From: Pleurobrachia bachei
Taxonomy: Eukaryota; Ctenophora; Tentaculata; Cydippida; Pleurobrachiidae
Assembly: GCA_000695325.1 (NCBI GenBank)
Contig: AVPN01000077.1
Span: 80,162 to 102,018 of the forward strand
Length of the DNA: 21,857 nucleotides
Direction of reading: 5' to 3'
This document shows, piece after piece, positions 8,489 to 18,484 of this stretch (positions within the stretch are counted from its first letter, which is position 1; the number at the start of each line of letters is the position of its first letter). Under the pieces are notes generated by a model. The model was not told where the DNA came from. It saw nothing but the letters and a program-made list of their open reading frames with translations, and did not search any database. A program made the position numbers and the translations under genes.

Positions 8489-9131
8489 TCTCTCTTTTTG
8501 GGTTTACAAATTAGAGGTTTGTAACTTGTAGAGCTAACAGTATCCATAACCACTTGACATAAAGTCACTTGTTACTTGACTTGTTCAGACAGTCTCTCGA
8601 GTGAGAGACATCGTTATAAGACCACACGGTCGTGTAGCTTTGCCTCTATAACGATGTAGTACTAAGTATGTAATGAGTTGCATACTATGAGTTGCAACTT
8701 GCATTGTATAATATATTCGCAGTCTCCACTTTCCGACGACCTGCAAGTCACCTTTTAGTGTGACTCTCACAATTATAATGGCATCACCCGCTCACTTTAG
8801 CGTTGTAGTACTTTGTATTGTAAATTAGTGAGCGTGGTAATGAGTTTGAGAGTACAATGTACATGATGCAATGTATTGTGATATTTGCTAGTAGTCGGGT
8901 CTAGGGTCTATTCGGAGTCGCGGAAAACAGTGTAGATGCCACCTAGTATAATTATAGTCCGTTTGCAGCTGCATTGGCCCTTTATCTTCACAGTTTCAAT
9001 AACGCATTTGTGTACACTTCAGTAACAACTAACAACTGGTACCTCGACCCTTTCTCACTGCGTCCCGATGCCCCATAACATTAGCAAAACTACTTTAGGT
9101 CGGTGGAATGTGAGGGACCAAACACTAAATT
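8357..9131. other. Intergenic region with hairpins, presumed upstream region of the 9132 gene
   Basis: No gene was recognised. It contains the TC microsatellite and the hairpins GTCTCTC/GAGAGAC at 8592-8609 and ACATCGTTATA/TATAACGATGT at 8608-8618 and 8647-8657. A looser inverted pair (CCGCTCAC / GTGAGCG) lies near 8789-8835. No convincing TATA box or other promoter element could be assigned. A further upstream non-coding exon of the next gene cannot be excluded. Confidence 0.5.
8439..8495. repeat. (TC)n microsatellite
   Basis: About 28 TC dinucleotides with one interruption (TCAC). It is in an intergenic region upstream of the unrecognised gene starting at 9132. Confidence 0.95.
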
Positions 9132-12100
9132 ATGGATCCGGCGAACCAAGCAAATGCAATGTATGTCGGATCTGGTCCCAGCGAAGAACACTTTGAAGAT
9201 AATATTAGAACAGGAGCTGATGAGACTCATCCAGAGTTCCAGGGAAGCGATCCTGGGTTCCCAGAATTGGAACTTGCTGATAAGATCGAGAGGAGTTTTG
9301 ATAAGTTAGCGGATATTTTGGAGGGAGTGGTTGAGTTGGATTATACGGTGAAAAGCAAGCAACTGGACAGCCCACAATTCAAGTAAATCGGGATAATGGG
9401 AGGGGGGGTAGTGGGGAGGGGATAATGGGAGATGGAGTAGTACGGGTTATAGTAGTAGGTAGGAGGATGTTGTAAACCCAACTATAGACAGAATCATTTG
9501 GCCATGGTTTCATCAGATGTATATTATTCATTCTCTCTAATTTCCAATTCCCAAAAACAGAATGATTCCTCTTTTCTAGGAGAGTGGATGAGCAACTGAC
9601 GCAGTACATGATTGAACTTGATACGGTAGAATCCCACGGAGTAGATGAAGTGAGGCAATACCGCAAAGATATCGTGCTAAAGGTAAATCTGATAAACAAG
9701 GTGCACGATAATTGTCTTTGAAACTCTGCCAATTTTCTGTGATATCCCCGAAAATCACACCCAATTCTACTTCTCTTTAGGATAATAATGTTTCACTGCA
9801 GGCCCAAGGTGTAGGTAACGTGTTGGACCACATTCGAGACAATGGTTATCCTCCTATCCAGCCTTACACGCCCCAGCCAGAGAAACCACTATCCAAACGA
9901 TAATGGGTTGTTGAGTAACATGGGAGGAATTATGGACTTGGTAGTGATATATTGAGTGGGCCATGTCCATTGTTTTTAGATCTGTTTTCTGTATCAAAAT
10001 CACTTTGAATTAATAATTTATGTTTTCATCACGTAGTACTTTTTCTGGTGTAAATTTAATTTCTAACAAGTCAAGTTTTTATAGATTTATATGCTACAAG
10101 GATGCCTTCAGGAAAACATAGAGTAAGTCAACAATCCAAGATAACAAGTAATCAATCAGAACTCGAACCAACTAATCCAAGATAGTACAAGGCTGCGTAG
10201 TAATTTGACAGTTGAACGAATACTTTCAGAGCATTTTGACATGTTCCACGTCTGTCAGCTCTCGGCCCGGTGCGAGCTAACGCGAGCCCGAAGGACAGAC
10301 TGCGCAGCAAGGCAGAGAGCAGTGGCCTCACACAACTGACATGACGGTGAACTATTCTCATATTTTAGGAAGACGAGTCACTTGGCTTCACGCGGTACAT
10401 GAAGAAGTTTGATAAGGAAAAGAACCACATGGCCCGTCTTGAGAGACAGGTAAACATCACCACTTGGTTACTCTTTTTTGAACAAAAGTACACAGTTACA
10501 CACATTGCCACAATGACGGTCATTATATATCTAATCTGATGAAGGTGGAATGACTCCTCATTTTTCCAGAGATCAATATTGGCCCAAGAAGCAGACTGGG
10601 ACAGGGAGCTGGCTGATGATGAAACTGTGGGCTACAGAAACTACATGAAAAAAGTGGTGAAACAGGAGAATAAAATAAAGAAAAGGGTCGACAAAATTGT
10701 CGACAAGGTATAGCTTTTAAACACGTTTAGGAACTTTCCATTCTATTTGGTATCCACTGAGGAGTAAACCCTTTCATGCCCAAGTGGCTCTTTCTTGATC
10801 GCGATGTTGGGCGCGTCGCGCCCCTCATGTTCGCTCGCTCGGAGGGCGATCCCCTCACACGGCAAATCGCGATGCCTTGACGAGCAAACTCCTCTCCTCT
10901 AATCCCAGGTGGGGAAGGGCGTGAGAAGTGGTTGGTGCGATCCCTTACATTTCAATCCCCCAGGTGGTCGAGGACGAGATTGACCATGAGAGGAAGCACG
11001 CTGCGTTTGCCAGTGATACACACAACCACAAACCAAGGGAAAATAGAAGGGGCGCCCTAGAGGACGGGGAGGAGGAGAATGTGAGTGTTGTTTTGGTGAC
11101 ATAGACACCTGGACCAGGTGCGTGGGGGTCGCACCAGGTGTCTATGTCACCAAAGTGTTGCTATGTCACAGCACTGGGGGGGGGGGCATTCCTCTTTTCT
11201 AGGAGAGTGGATGAGCAACTGACGCAGTACATGATTGAACTTGATACGGTAGAATCCCACGGAGTAGATGAAGTGAGGCAATACCGCAAAGATATCGTGC
11301 TAAAGGTAAATCTGATAAACAAGGTGCACGATAATTGTCTTTGAAACTCTGCCAATTTTCTGTGATATCCCCGAAAATCACACCCAATTCTACTTCTCTT
11401 TAGGATAATAATGTTTCACTGCAGGCCCAAGGTGTAGGTAACGTGTTGGACCACATTCGAGACAATGGTTATCCTCCTATCCAGCCTTACACGCCCCAGC
11501 CAGAGAAACCACTATCCAAACGATAATGGGTTGTTGAGTAACATGGGAGGAATTATGGACTTGGTAGTGATATATTGAGTGGGCCATGTCCATTGTTTTT
11601 AGATCTGTTTTCTGTATCAAAATCACTTTGAATTAATAATAATAATTTATGTTTTCATCACGTAGTACTTTTTCTGGTGTAAATTTAATTTCTAACAAGT
11701 CAAGTTTTTATAGATTTATATGCTACAAGGATGCCTTCAGGAAAACATAGAGTAAGTCAACAATCCAAGATAACAAGTAATCAATCAGAACTCGAACCAA
11801 CTAATCCAAGATAGTACAAGGCTGCGTAGTAATTTGACAGTTGAACGAATACTTTCAGAGCATTTTGACATGTTCCACGTCTGTCAGCTCTCGGCCCGGT
11901 GCGAGCTAACGCGAGCCCGAAGGACAGACTGCGCAGCAAGGCAGAGAGCATTGGCCTCACACAACTGACATGACGGTGAACTATTCTCATATTTTAGGAA
12001 GACGAGTCACTTGGCTTCACGCGGTACATGAAGAAGTTTGATAAGGAAAAGAACCACATGGCCCGTCTTGAGAGACAGGTAAACATCACCACTTGGTTAC

Positions 12101-14897
12101 TCTTTTTTGAACAAAAGTACACAGTTACACACATTGCCACAATGACGGTCATTATATATCTAATCTGATGAAGGTGGAATGACTCCTCATTTTTCCAGAG
12201 ATCAATATTGGCCCAAGAAGCAGACTGGGACAGGGAGCTGGCTGATGATGAAACTGTGGGCTACAGAAACTACATGAAAAAAGTGGTGAAACAGGAGAAT
12301 AAAATAAAGAAAAGGGTCGACAAAATTGTCGACAAGGTATAGCTTTTAAACACGTTTAGGAACTTTCCATTCTATTTGGTATCCACTGAGGAGTAAACCC
12401 TTTCATGCCCAAGTGGCTCTTTCTTGATCGCGATGTTGGGCGCGTCGCGCCCCTCATGTTCGCTCGCTCGGAGGGCGATCCCCTCACACGGCAAATCGCG
12501 ATGCCTTGACGAGCAAACTCCTCTCCTCTAATCCCAGGTGGGGAAGGGCGTGAGAAGTGGTTGGTGCGATCCCTTACATTTCAATCCCCCAGGTGGTCGA
12601 GGACGAGATTGACCATGAGAGGAAGCACGCTGCGTTTGCCAGTGATACACACAACCACAAACCAAGGGAAAATAGAAGGGGCGCCCTAGAGGACGGGGAG
12701 GAGGAGAATGTGAGTGTTGTTTTGGTGACATAGACACCTGGACCAGGTGCGTGGGGGTCGCACCAGGTGTCTATGTCACCAAAGTGTTGCTATGTGGGGG
12801 CATCGGCCTGGCAGGTGCAACATGTTGCTATGATTGTGACTCACAATGTGAGAAGTGGTAGAACTAATAGTTAGAAATCTTTAGTTTAGAGCCTGTAATT
12901 TCTTTATCTTAAAGCCATCCAATCAAGACTCAGACATCAGTATAATATCTCACTATTCCAGATGGTGATATGTGCTGCAGAATATCGGAGATTAATTGAT
13001 AAGATATCGGGGATCCTCGAGGGGGCTATAGAGATGGTTCAGGTGGTAGTGACCAATGAGACTATGGTGTATGGTAGCAGATTACATGTGCGTACTAATA
13101 TAACCTCCAAACTTCCTCATATTTTGTCCTAAACACCAGAACTTTTTTATACATGTGCGTACTAATATAACCTCCAAACTTCCTCATATTTTGTCCTAAA
13201 CTGTTTAGTAAACACCAGAACTTTTTTTAAGTTCTTTGAGTCGCAGCTGCCTCTAAGAACACAATTCAACAAATACTGACAGTGACACCCTTTCAGAGGT
13301 TTGTGGATCACACTCTAACGGAGCACCTCAAGGAACTTGATGAAGTGGAATCACTGGGAAATCAGGAAGTGGAACGCTTCAAAAAGTGAGTAAATGTATT
13401 GGAACACTACAGCTAGGGACGCATCGGGTTGGGGAGCCCCATCTCTTCTTATTCTTCCACTTCTTTAAATACTCTTTACAAAGAAAAAAGAAGGTTGGGG
13501 ACCGTTCTTCTTCCGGAAGAAGAACGGTCCCCTCAGAGGGTCTCTACTCTCTAAGAGGGTCCTCGTCAATGCTATAACATAGCTTGGGCACGTCGCGTCC
13601 GTCTGTGTTAGCAGTTAGCGAGCCAATAACAAAACCTGCAATTTCAGATACGCAGTTCATCAACTGCAGTACACGATAAACCAGATCAACACGATGTTCT
13701 ACAAACTCAGTCAGATAAAATCTGAAAAACCAAAACGGTACAAAATACAACAAGTTAGTGAGTTGATCTAGATAAATTGTAGTAGACCAAGAATTATAGA
13801 ATCTGAATCGAAGATATCCTGTTAACCAGCTGTATTATTTATTTGCCTTGCTCGACACTGTCTGAAGACTCAACACACTCGTTTTGAACAAAAAAACTGT
13901 ATCATAACTTGACTGACAATGATACTGAAAACAACACCTGACCACACCTGACAGGATCTGTTGAACAGTTTGGGAGACACTAAGTACGCTAAAAAGAAAC
14001 GAGAACTGAGACCTGGACTACGTAAGAACACACGACTTTACATTTCGATATCTTATCTTAGCGACAATTGAGACACATTCAGAGAACGGCAGAGACATTA
14101 TTTGACAGAGACTTGAATACCGAATCTCACTTGCTTCGCTCAGAGTGAGGCATCCCACCTCCTGCTCACTTGACATGACTCCCTGTTTTTCAGCGGTCCC
14201 CCCACCTGACCCCTTTGAGTTCTTTGTCCCCGGTGAGGGTTTTGTGAGCCCATACAGGACCAACAAGGACAGAATGCAACACGGCAAGTAAGTGAACTTG
14301 TAGAGTGGTATACCATGGTAATAGCTCCTCTTTTATAACTGTACACTGAGACCGGAAAGAGAGGGAGGACAGCCCTAGATTCAGAGATTCTTGCCCACTT
14401 TCAAAAAAAAATAACGGGCTCTACAAAATAATGGTCACATGATAACTGATATGATACCACACAGGTTTTATGAGAACGAATTGGATAAGTTTACTAAGGA
14501 CAAGACCACTGGAAAGAAGAAACTCCGTGTACAAGAACTAGGAAACCTCCGCTCCTTGTAAGTGTGTAATACGTGAGTCGCTATTACTGACAGTGACACT
14601 CATTTGTTCAAAAACAGTACTCATGATAATTGGGGCACGGAGACGTGAAATGTGTCAATTTTAAATGGATATTTAATCAAGGCCCAGGACCCAACAAAGC
14701 TCATCGGCTATTCTCCCCATTCCAGGGACGACGCATTGAAGGGATCCCCTCTCATGAAGTTTCTATTTGGGATGTAACCAGTACTGGTAACCTCGAGACT
14801 GGAAAACCTGAAAATAGAACTGCCCCATGGCGAGAAGTTGAGATATCCATTTGACAGGAAGCCTATCGTGGATACATTTCCTCTCTTGAAACATTAA
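9132..14897 (+). CDS. Unrecognised multi-exon gene with repeated ExG...(Y/F)xKK motifs, through 3' copy A
   Basis: Exons with matching GT-AG sites and phases: 9132-9382 (ATG, MDPANQANAMYVGSG), 9580-9682, 10369-10449, 10570-10707, 10964-11080, 12962-13087, 13297-13385, 13648-13753, 13955-14021, 14194-14287, 14465-14557 and 14726-14897. The uninterrupted chain would be 478 residues. The product is acidic and lysine-rich, probably largely helical, with no signal peptide or membrane segment. Related units recur: ELDTVESHGVDEVRQYRK, ESLGFTRYMKK, ETVGYRNYMKK and ELDEVESLGNQEVERFKK. The C-terminus has DPFEFFVPGEGFVSPYR and LRYPFDRKPIVDTFPLLKH. I do not recognise the family. In copy A the last exon carries the straight-complement block 14748-14797 and reaches a stop within it, whereas copy B is open. 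The 5' end may lie further upstream. The gene is convergent with a DEG/ENaC gene. Confidence 0.72.
9781..9903 (+). CDS. Alternative terminal exon of the 9132 gene
   Basis: After the exon 9580-9682 (phase 0), the acceptor CTCTTTAG at 9773-9780 opens a frame DNNVSLQAQGVGNVLDHIRD, continuing NGYPPIQPYTPQPEKPLSKR to TAA at 9901-9903. Using it gives a 158-residue short protein, and skipping it continues to 10369. A second in-frame acceptor, CTGCAG, ends at 9802. The same exon is repeated at 11404-11526. Whether it is real needs transcript data. Confidence 0.5.
   Translation, partial: DNNVSLQAQGVGNVLDHIRDNGYPPIQPYTPQPEKPLSKR
11093..11153. mobile_element. TTGGTGAC mini foldback element, copy 3
   Basis: The ends are TTGGTGACATAGACACCTGG and CCAGGTGTCTATGTCACCAA. 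The flanks AGTGTTGTT (11084-11092) and AGTGTTGCT (11154-11162) form a 9-bp duplication with one mismatch. It is inserted just 12 bases after the donor of exon 10964-11080. Confidence 0.87.
11188..12796 (+). repeat. 1.62-kb tandem duplication, second copy (exons 2'-6')
   Basis: It contains copies of exons at 11203-11305, 11404-11526, 11998-12078, 12199-12336 and 12593-12709, all intact. Splicing from exon 10964-11080 (phase 0) into 11203 is out of frame and stops at once. Joining it to 11998 keeps the frame and would add the three exons again (about 112 residues). After 12796 the sequence is unique until the exon at 12962. Confidence 0.93.
12722..12782. mobile_element. TTGGTGAC mini foldback element, copy 4
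   Basis: Identical to the element at 11093-11153 and carried along by the 1.62-kb tandem duplication, so it is not an independent insertion. The right flank diverges soon after AGTGTTGCTATGT, where the duplicated unit ends. Confidence 0.9.
13084..13228. repeat. Short tandem duplication at the donor of exon 12962-13087
   Basis: A 67-nt unit starting ACATGTGCGTACTAATATAA is repeated from 13151. The second unit has an extra TGTTTAGTAAAC-type insertion. The splice donor CAT/GTGCGT is therefore present twice (13088 and about 13155). Only the first follows the open exon. Confidence 0.8.
13497..13532. repeat. Perfect 36-nt palindrome unique to copy A
   Basis: GGGGACCGTTCTTCTTCC is followed directly by its reverse complement, with no spacer. 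Copy B lacks the left half and instead has a different perfect palindrome at 16664-16726. It lies in the intron between exons 13297-13385 and 13648-13753. Confidence 0.9.
14748..14797. other. Straight-complement block in last exon, copy A
   Basis: Each of the 50 bases is the complement of 18019-18068 in the same direction. Flanks align normally; the only adjacent difference, at 14747, is synonymous. Copy B encodes GEYFKDKPYIGHDHWSS in frame here, whereas copy A meets a stop, so A is the altered copy. Confidence 0.96.
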
Positions 14898-14919
14898 TTT
14901 GAGTGGTGTGAGTTAAGAA

Positions 14920-14925
14920 AATAAA
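14920..14925 (+). promoter_or_regulatory. Polyadenylation signal AATAAA, copy A
   Basis: A canonical hexamer 22 bases after the stop at 14895-14897. The same signal follows the copy B stop. Confidence 0.7.
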
Positions 14926-15213
14926 TGGACGTGGTTCGTGGCAGTCCCAAAAATGTTAGAGTTAGAGAAAAATTGGAAGTTCATATCATCTTTGTTTTAT
15001 GTTTCAAAAACAATAATTGGTCTGGTTTTTTTTGACTGATTGAAAAAGTTTAATCTCACAAGATTTTCACACACATTAATCACACCATCTATCACTTGCA
15101 TTATATGCCATATTATCACACACCCTCGCCTACTTACGTCACACACGTATGCATATTATTCATTCATATAATATTGTGAATCTTTCTCCTTTTCACACCC
15201 TACGTCACACCAA

Positions 15214-16459
15214 TTAAGATCGTTTCAAATTCGTGTAAACCCGTAAATAAATAATATTCGATGAATATATAATCGAGCTAACATAGAGAAGAAATAACCT
15301 CTGCAGTACCTGTGTTCAAACTCGTAAAAGTGTCTTATCCGGGGGTCTGCTGGCTTTCACCGGTTTCGTGGTTGCTAGGTTGGTGAATTTTGTGGTGAAC
15401 CGTTACCGCTTACACTTTTTGACCGTCTTGAGCTAAATTGTAAAGGCGCTTGCACCAAGAAATAATCCCAAAACTCCACCAACGTCACCTAAGAAAGAGG
15501 GACATAGTTGGTGAGATGATAACAGATTGGGGCAGGGGACATTTATCCTATCAATCGGAAAACGTTATCTAGTCCAACATGACATTACTAACGGTTATTT
15601 AGGATTCATAGCACCAAAATTCCCAGTATACCTAAAAATTAAATTTTGTCTTTAGATAGTCATAAGACACCTTAAACATTAAGCTAGGACAAAAACTAGG
15701 GTACCAAAATGACCGCCAGATAATTTCCTACAACTCTTTCGGGGGATTCAATGTGATCCGAGCAACTTTGCATTTGTAAATTTTTCAAAACGTGAACCCC
15801 GGTCGGATTACATGAACACGCATTTTTTTTCTTTAAGACGATTTATCTGACGATTGGTAAAACTTGGGATGTCAATCTTGCAACCAAAATGTTCGCCTGA
15901 CAATTCTCTACAACACTGTTTTTGGCTTGAATAATTTAGCCTATTTTTTGATGAGTTATGATCAATTTAATGGAGCCCGGTCAATGGTCATGACCCAAAA
16001 TCACAGGTGATGCAAAGACAGTGGGACACCCTGTATAACACAGCTATGAACCTACCTAGGAAGTTGCCCCATCCATAAGTTACAATCTCCCTGATCTCCG
16101 ACACCTGCATACTCGTGAAGAGAATATCAATAATCAGGAGGTTCTCCATCACGTCTTGGGTTGTGTTGTAACCTGTGTAAACAAATTGTAAAGAGTATGA
16201 AGTATGAAATCTTCTCTCTTCAAGATTGAATGTATTGATACCAGATACATTGTTCAATATTTAAAGGCTATGGCCTGACAGAGACAAATCTTCCTAATAC
16301 AACTACAAGTCTGTGTATCTAGTCTTAAATTCTAATTGGTATCTACGCTGTCAGAGTATTGACCTGACAGTACACTTATCTACGTACCGTAGGGAAGTTG
16401 GCTAATCTTGCTCTCTGCGTAAAACTTGTTGAGGGCAGAGCTACTCAGTTGGGCATTGT
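15214..16459 (-). pseudogene. DEG/ENaC channel tail, copy A (truncated)
   Basis: Minus-strand exons correspond to copy B: last exon 15214-15488, TM2-proximal exon 16056-16172 (intact, NTTQDVMENLLIIDILFTS), and the cysteine-rich exon from 16388 cut off at the tandem junction near 16459. The block 15386-15435 replaces the second transmembrane segment with straight-complement sequence and brings an early stop after GLFLGASAFTI. With no 5' exons of its own and a broken TM2 it cannot encode a channel as written. Synonymous differences from B around the block suggest the exon was once under constraint. Confidence 0.85.
15386..15435. other. Straight-complement block in DEG/ENaC last exon, copy A
   Basis: Same-direction complement of 18657-18706 (and of 20029-20078 in copy C) at 50 of 50 positions. 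Position 15436 also fits, but it may be a synonymous substitution. Copies B and C agree, so A is the altered one. Confidence 0.96.
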
Positions 16460-16523
16460 TCTTTGAGTCGCAGCTGCCTCTAAGAACACAATTCAACAAA
16501 TACTGACAGTGACACCCTTTCAG

Positions 16524-18168
16524 AGGTTTGTGGATCACACTCTAACGGAGCACCTCAAGGAACTTGATGAAGTGGAATCACTGGGAAATCAGGAAGTGGA
16601 ACGCTTCAAAAAGTGAGTAAATGTATTGGAACACTACAGCTAGGGACGCATCGGGTTGGGGAGCCCCATCTCTTCTTATTCTTCCACTTCTTTATTAAAG
16701 AAGTGGAAGAATAAGAAGAGATGGGGAAGAAGAACGGTCCCCTCAGAGGGTCTCTACTCTCTAAGAGGGTCCTCGTCAATGCTATAATATAGCTTGGGCA
16801 CGTCGCGTCCCTCTGTGTTAGCAGTTAGCGAGCCAATAACAAAACCTGCTATTTCAGATACGCAGTTCATCAACTGCAGTACACGATAAACCAGATCAAC
16901 ACGATGTTCTACAAACTCAGTCAGATAAAATCTGAAAAACCAAAACGGTACAAAATACAACAAGTTAGTGAGTTGATCTAGATAAATTGTAGTAGACCAA
17001 GAATTATAGAATCTGAATCGAAGATATCCTGTTAACCAGCTGTATTATTTATTTGCCTTGCTCGACACTGTCTGAAGACTCGACACACTCGTTTTGAACA
17101 AAAAAAACTGTATCATTACTTGACCGATAATGTAACTGACAACACCTGACAGGACCTGTTGAACAGTCTAGGAGACACTAAGTACGCTAAAAAGAAACGA
17201 GAACTGAGACCCGGACTACGTAAGAACACATGACTTTACATATGACTTTACAATTAATGCATTTCGATATCCTATCGATCACACATTCAGAATCAGAGAA
17301 CGACAGAGACATTATTTGACAGAGATTTGAATACCAAATCTCACTTACTTTTCTCAGAGTGACGCATAAATCCCCTGATCAATCGACATGACTCCCTGTA
17401 TTTCAATTGCCTGACTAGTATAGACTGTGTTTCGGGAGCCCCATCTCCGAATGTAAATAACAATATTTTCACTTTTCAGCGGTTCCCCCTCCTGACCCGT
17501 TTGAGTTCTTTGTCCCCGGGGAGGGTTTTGTGAGCCCGTACAGGACCAACAAGGACAGGATGCAACATGGCAAGTAAGTTAACTTGTGTAATTCGCAGAG
17601 TGGTAATAGCTCCTCTTTTACACACCGAGACCGGAAAGAGAGGGAGGACAGCCCTAGATTCAGAGATACTAGCCAGATTTAAAAAAATTAACGGGCTCTA
17701 CAAAATAATGGTCACATGATAACTGATATGATACCATTGTACAGGTTTTATGAGAACGAATTGGATAAGTTTACGAAGGACAAGACCACTGGAAAGAAGA
17801 AACTCCGGGTACAAGAACTGGGGAATCTTCGATCCTTGTAAGTTTGCTAATATTGACACTCATGTATTCAAAAACAATACTCATAATTGGGCATAGGGAT
17901 GTAAAATGCCTCAAGGAACAGGTGAAAGTCCATGCGTGCATTGGTAAGTTTCTCCAAAATAAAACAAGCTCATCAAAAACTTTCACTACCCTGCAGGGAC
18001 GACGCGTTGAAGGGATCAGGAGAGTACTTCAAAGATAAACCCTACATTGGTCATGACCATTGGAGCTCACTGGAAAACCTGAAAATAGAACTGCCCCATG
18101 GCGAGAAGTTGAGATATCCATTTGACAGGAAGCCTATCGTGGATACATTTCCTCTCTTGAAACATTAA
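16524..18168 (+). CDS. Unrecognised gene, 3' exons, copy B (open)
   Basis: Exons 16524-16612, 16858-16963, 17153-17219, 17480-17573, 17745-17837 and 17997-18168 (TAA at 18166-18168) have conserved splice sites and phases and together code for about 206 residues. The sequence includes RFVDHTLTEHLKELDEVES, AVPPPDPFEFFVPGEGF-type and LRYPFDRKPIVDTFPLLKH segments. Differences from copy A are mostly silent or intronic. There is no separate 5' part, so expression would need splicing from exon 12962-13087 past copy A, or its own promoter. Since this is the open version and copy A has the block, the real gene may end here, or one copy may be an assembly extra. Function unknown. Confidence 0.75.
16664..16726. 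repeat. Perfect 63-nt palindrome unique to copy B
   Basis: Two 31-nt arms beginning CCCCATCTCTTCTTATTCTT, around a single central T. Copy A has only the left arm at 13437 and then continues into different sequence with its own palindrome at 13497-13532. Confidence 0.92.
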
Positions 18169-18190
18169 TTTGAGTGGTGTGAGTTAAGAA

Positions 18191-18196
18191 AATAAA
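18191..18196 (+). promoter_or_regulatory. Polyadenylation signal AATAAA, copy B
   Basis: A canonical hexamer 22 bases after the stop codon at 18166-18168, identical to the copy A arrangement. Confidence 0.7.
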
Positions 18197-18484
18197 TGGA
18201 CGTGGTTCGTGGCAGTCCCAAAAATGTTAGAGTTAGAGAAAAATTGGAAGTTCATATCATCTTTGTTTTATGTTTCAAAAACAATAATTGGTCTGGTTTT
18301 TTTTGACTGATCGAAAAAGTTTGATCTCACAAGATTTTCACACACATTAATCACACCATCTATCACTTGCATTATATGCCATATTATCACACACCCTCGC
18401 CTACTTACGTCACACACGTATGCATATTATTCATTCATATAATATTGTGAATCTTTCTCCTTTTCACACCCTACGTCACACCAA

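Larger units (their letters stand above)
9565..11187. repeat. 1.62-kb tandem duplication, first copy (exons 2-6)
   Basis: It is repeated at 11188-12796 with offset 1623, rising to 1629 after a 6-nt AAT-type expansion in the second copy near 11640. I see only about one substitution besides (near 10322/11951). Both copies contain the same mini foldback insertion, so the duplication came after that insertion. The junction is a G-run (GCACTGGGGGGGGGGGG, 11171-11186) followed by ATTCCTC. The copies are either extremely young or an assembly duplication of one locus or two haplotypes. Confidence 0.95.
13231..16457. repeat. 3.2-kb tandem duplication, copy A
   Basis: It starts GTTCTTTGAGTCGCAGC and ends inside the cysteine-rich DEG/ENaC exon. 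It is repeated from 16458. It carries the last six exons of the plus-strand gene and the 3' exons of the convergent minus-strand channel gene. Copies A and B differ by ordinary substitutions and indels in introns, by two straight-complement blocks (14748-14797 and 15386-15435, both in A) and by exchanged palindromes near 13497 and 16664. Confidence 0.93.

Noticed and set aside
14748-14797. Ordinary micro-inversion or template switch as explanation for the blocks
   Set aside because: Those produce the reverse complement. Aligning the reverse complement fails, whereas the same-direction complement fits at every position.
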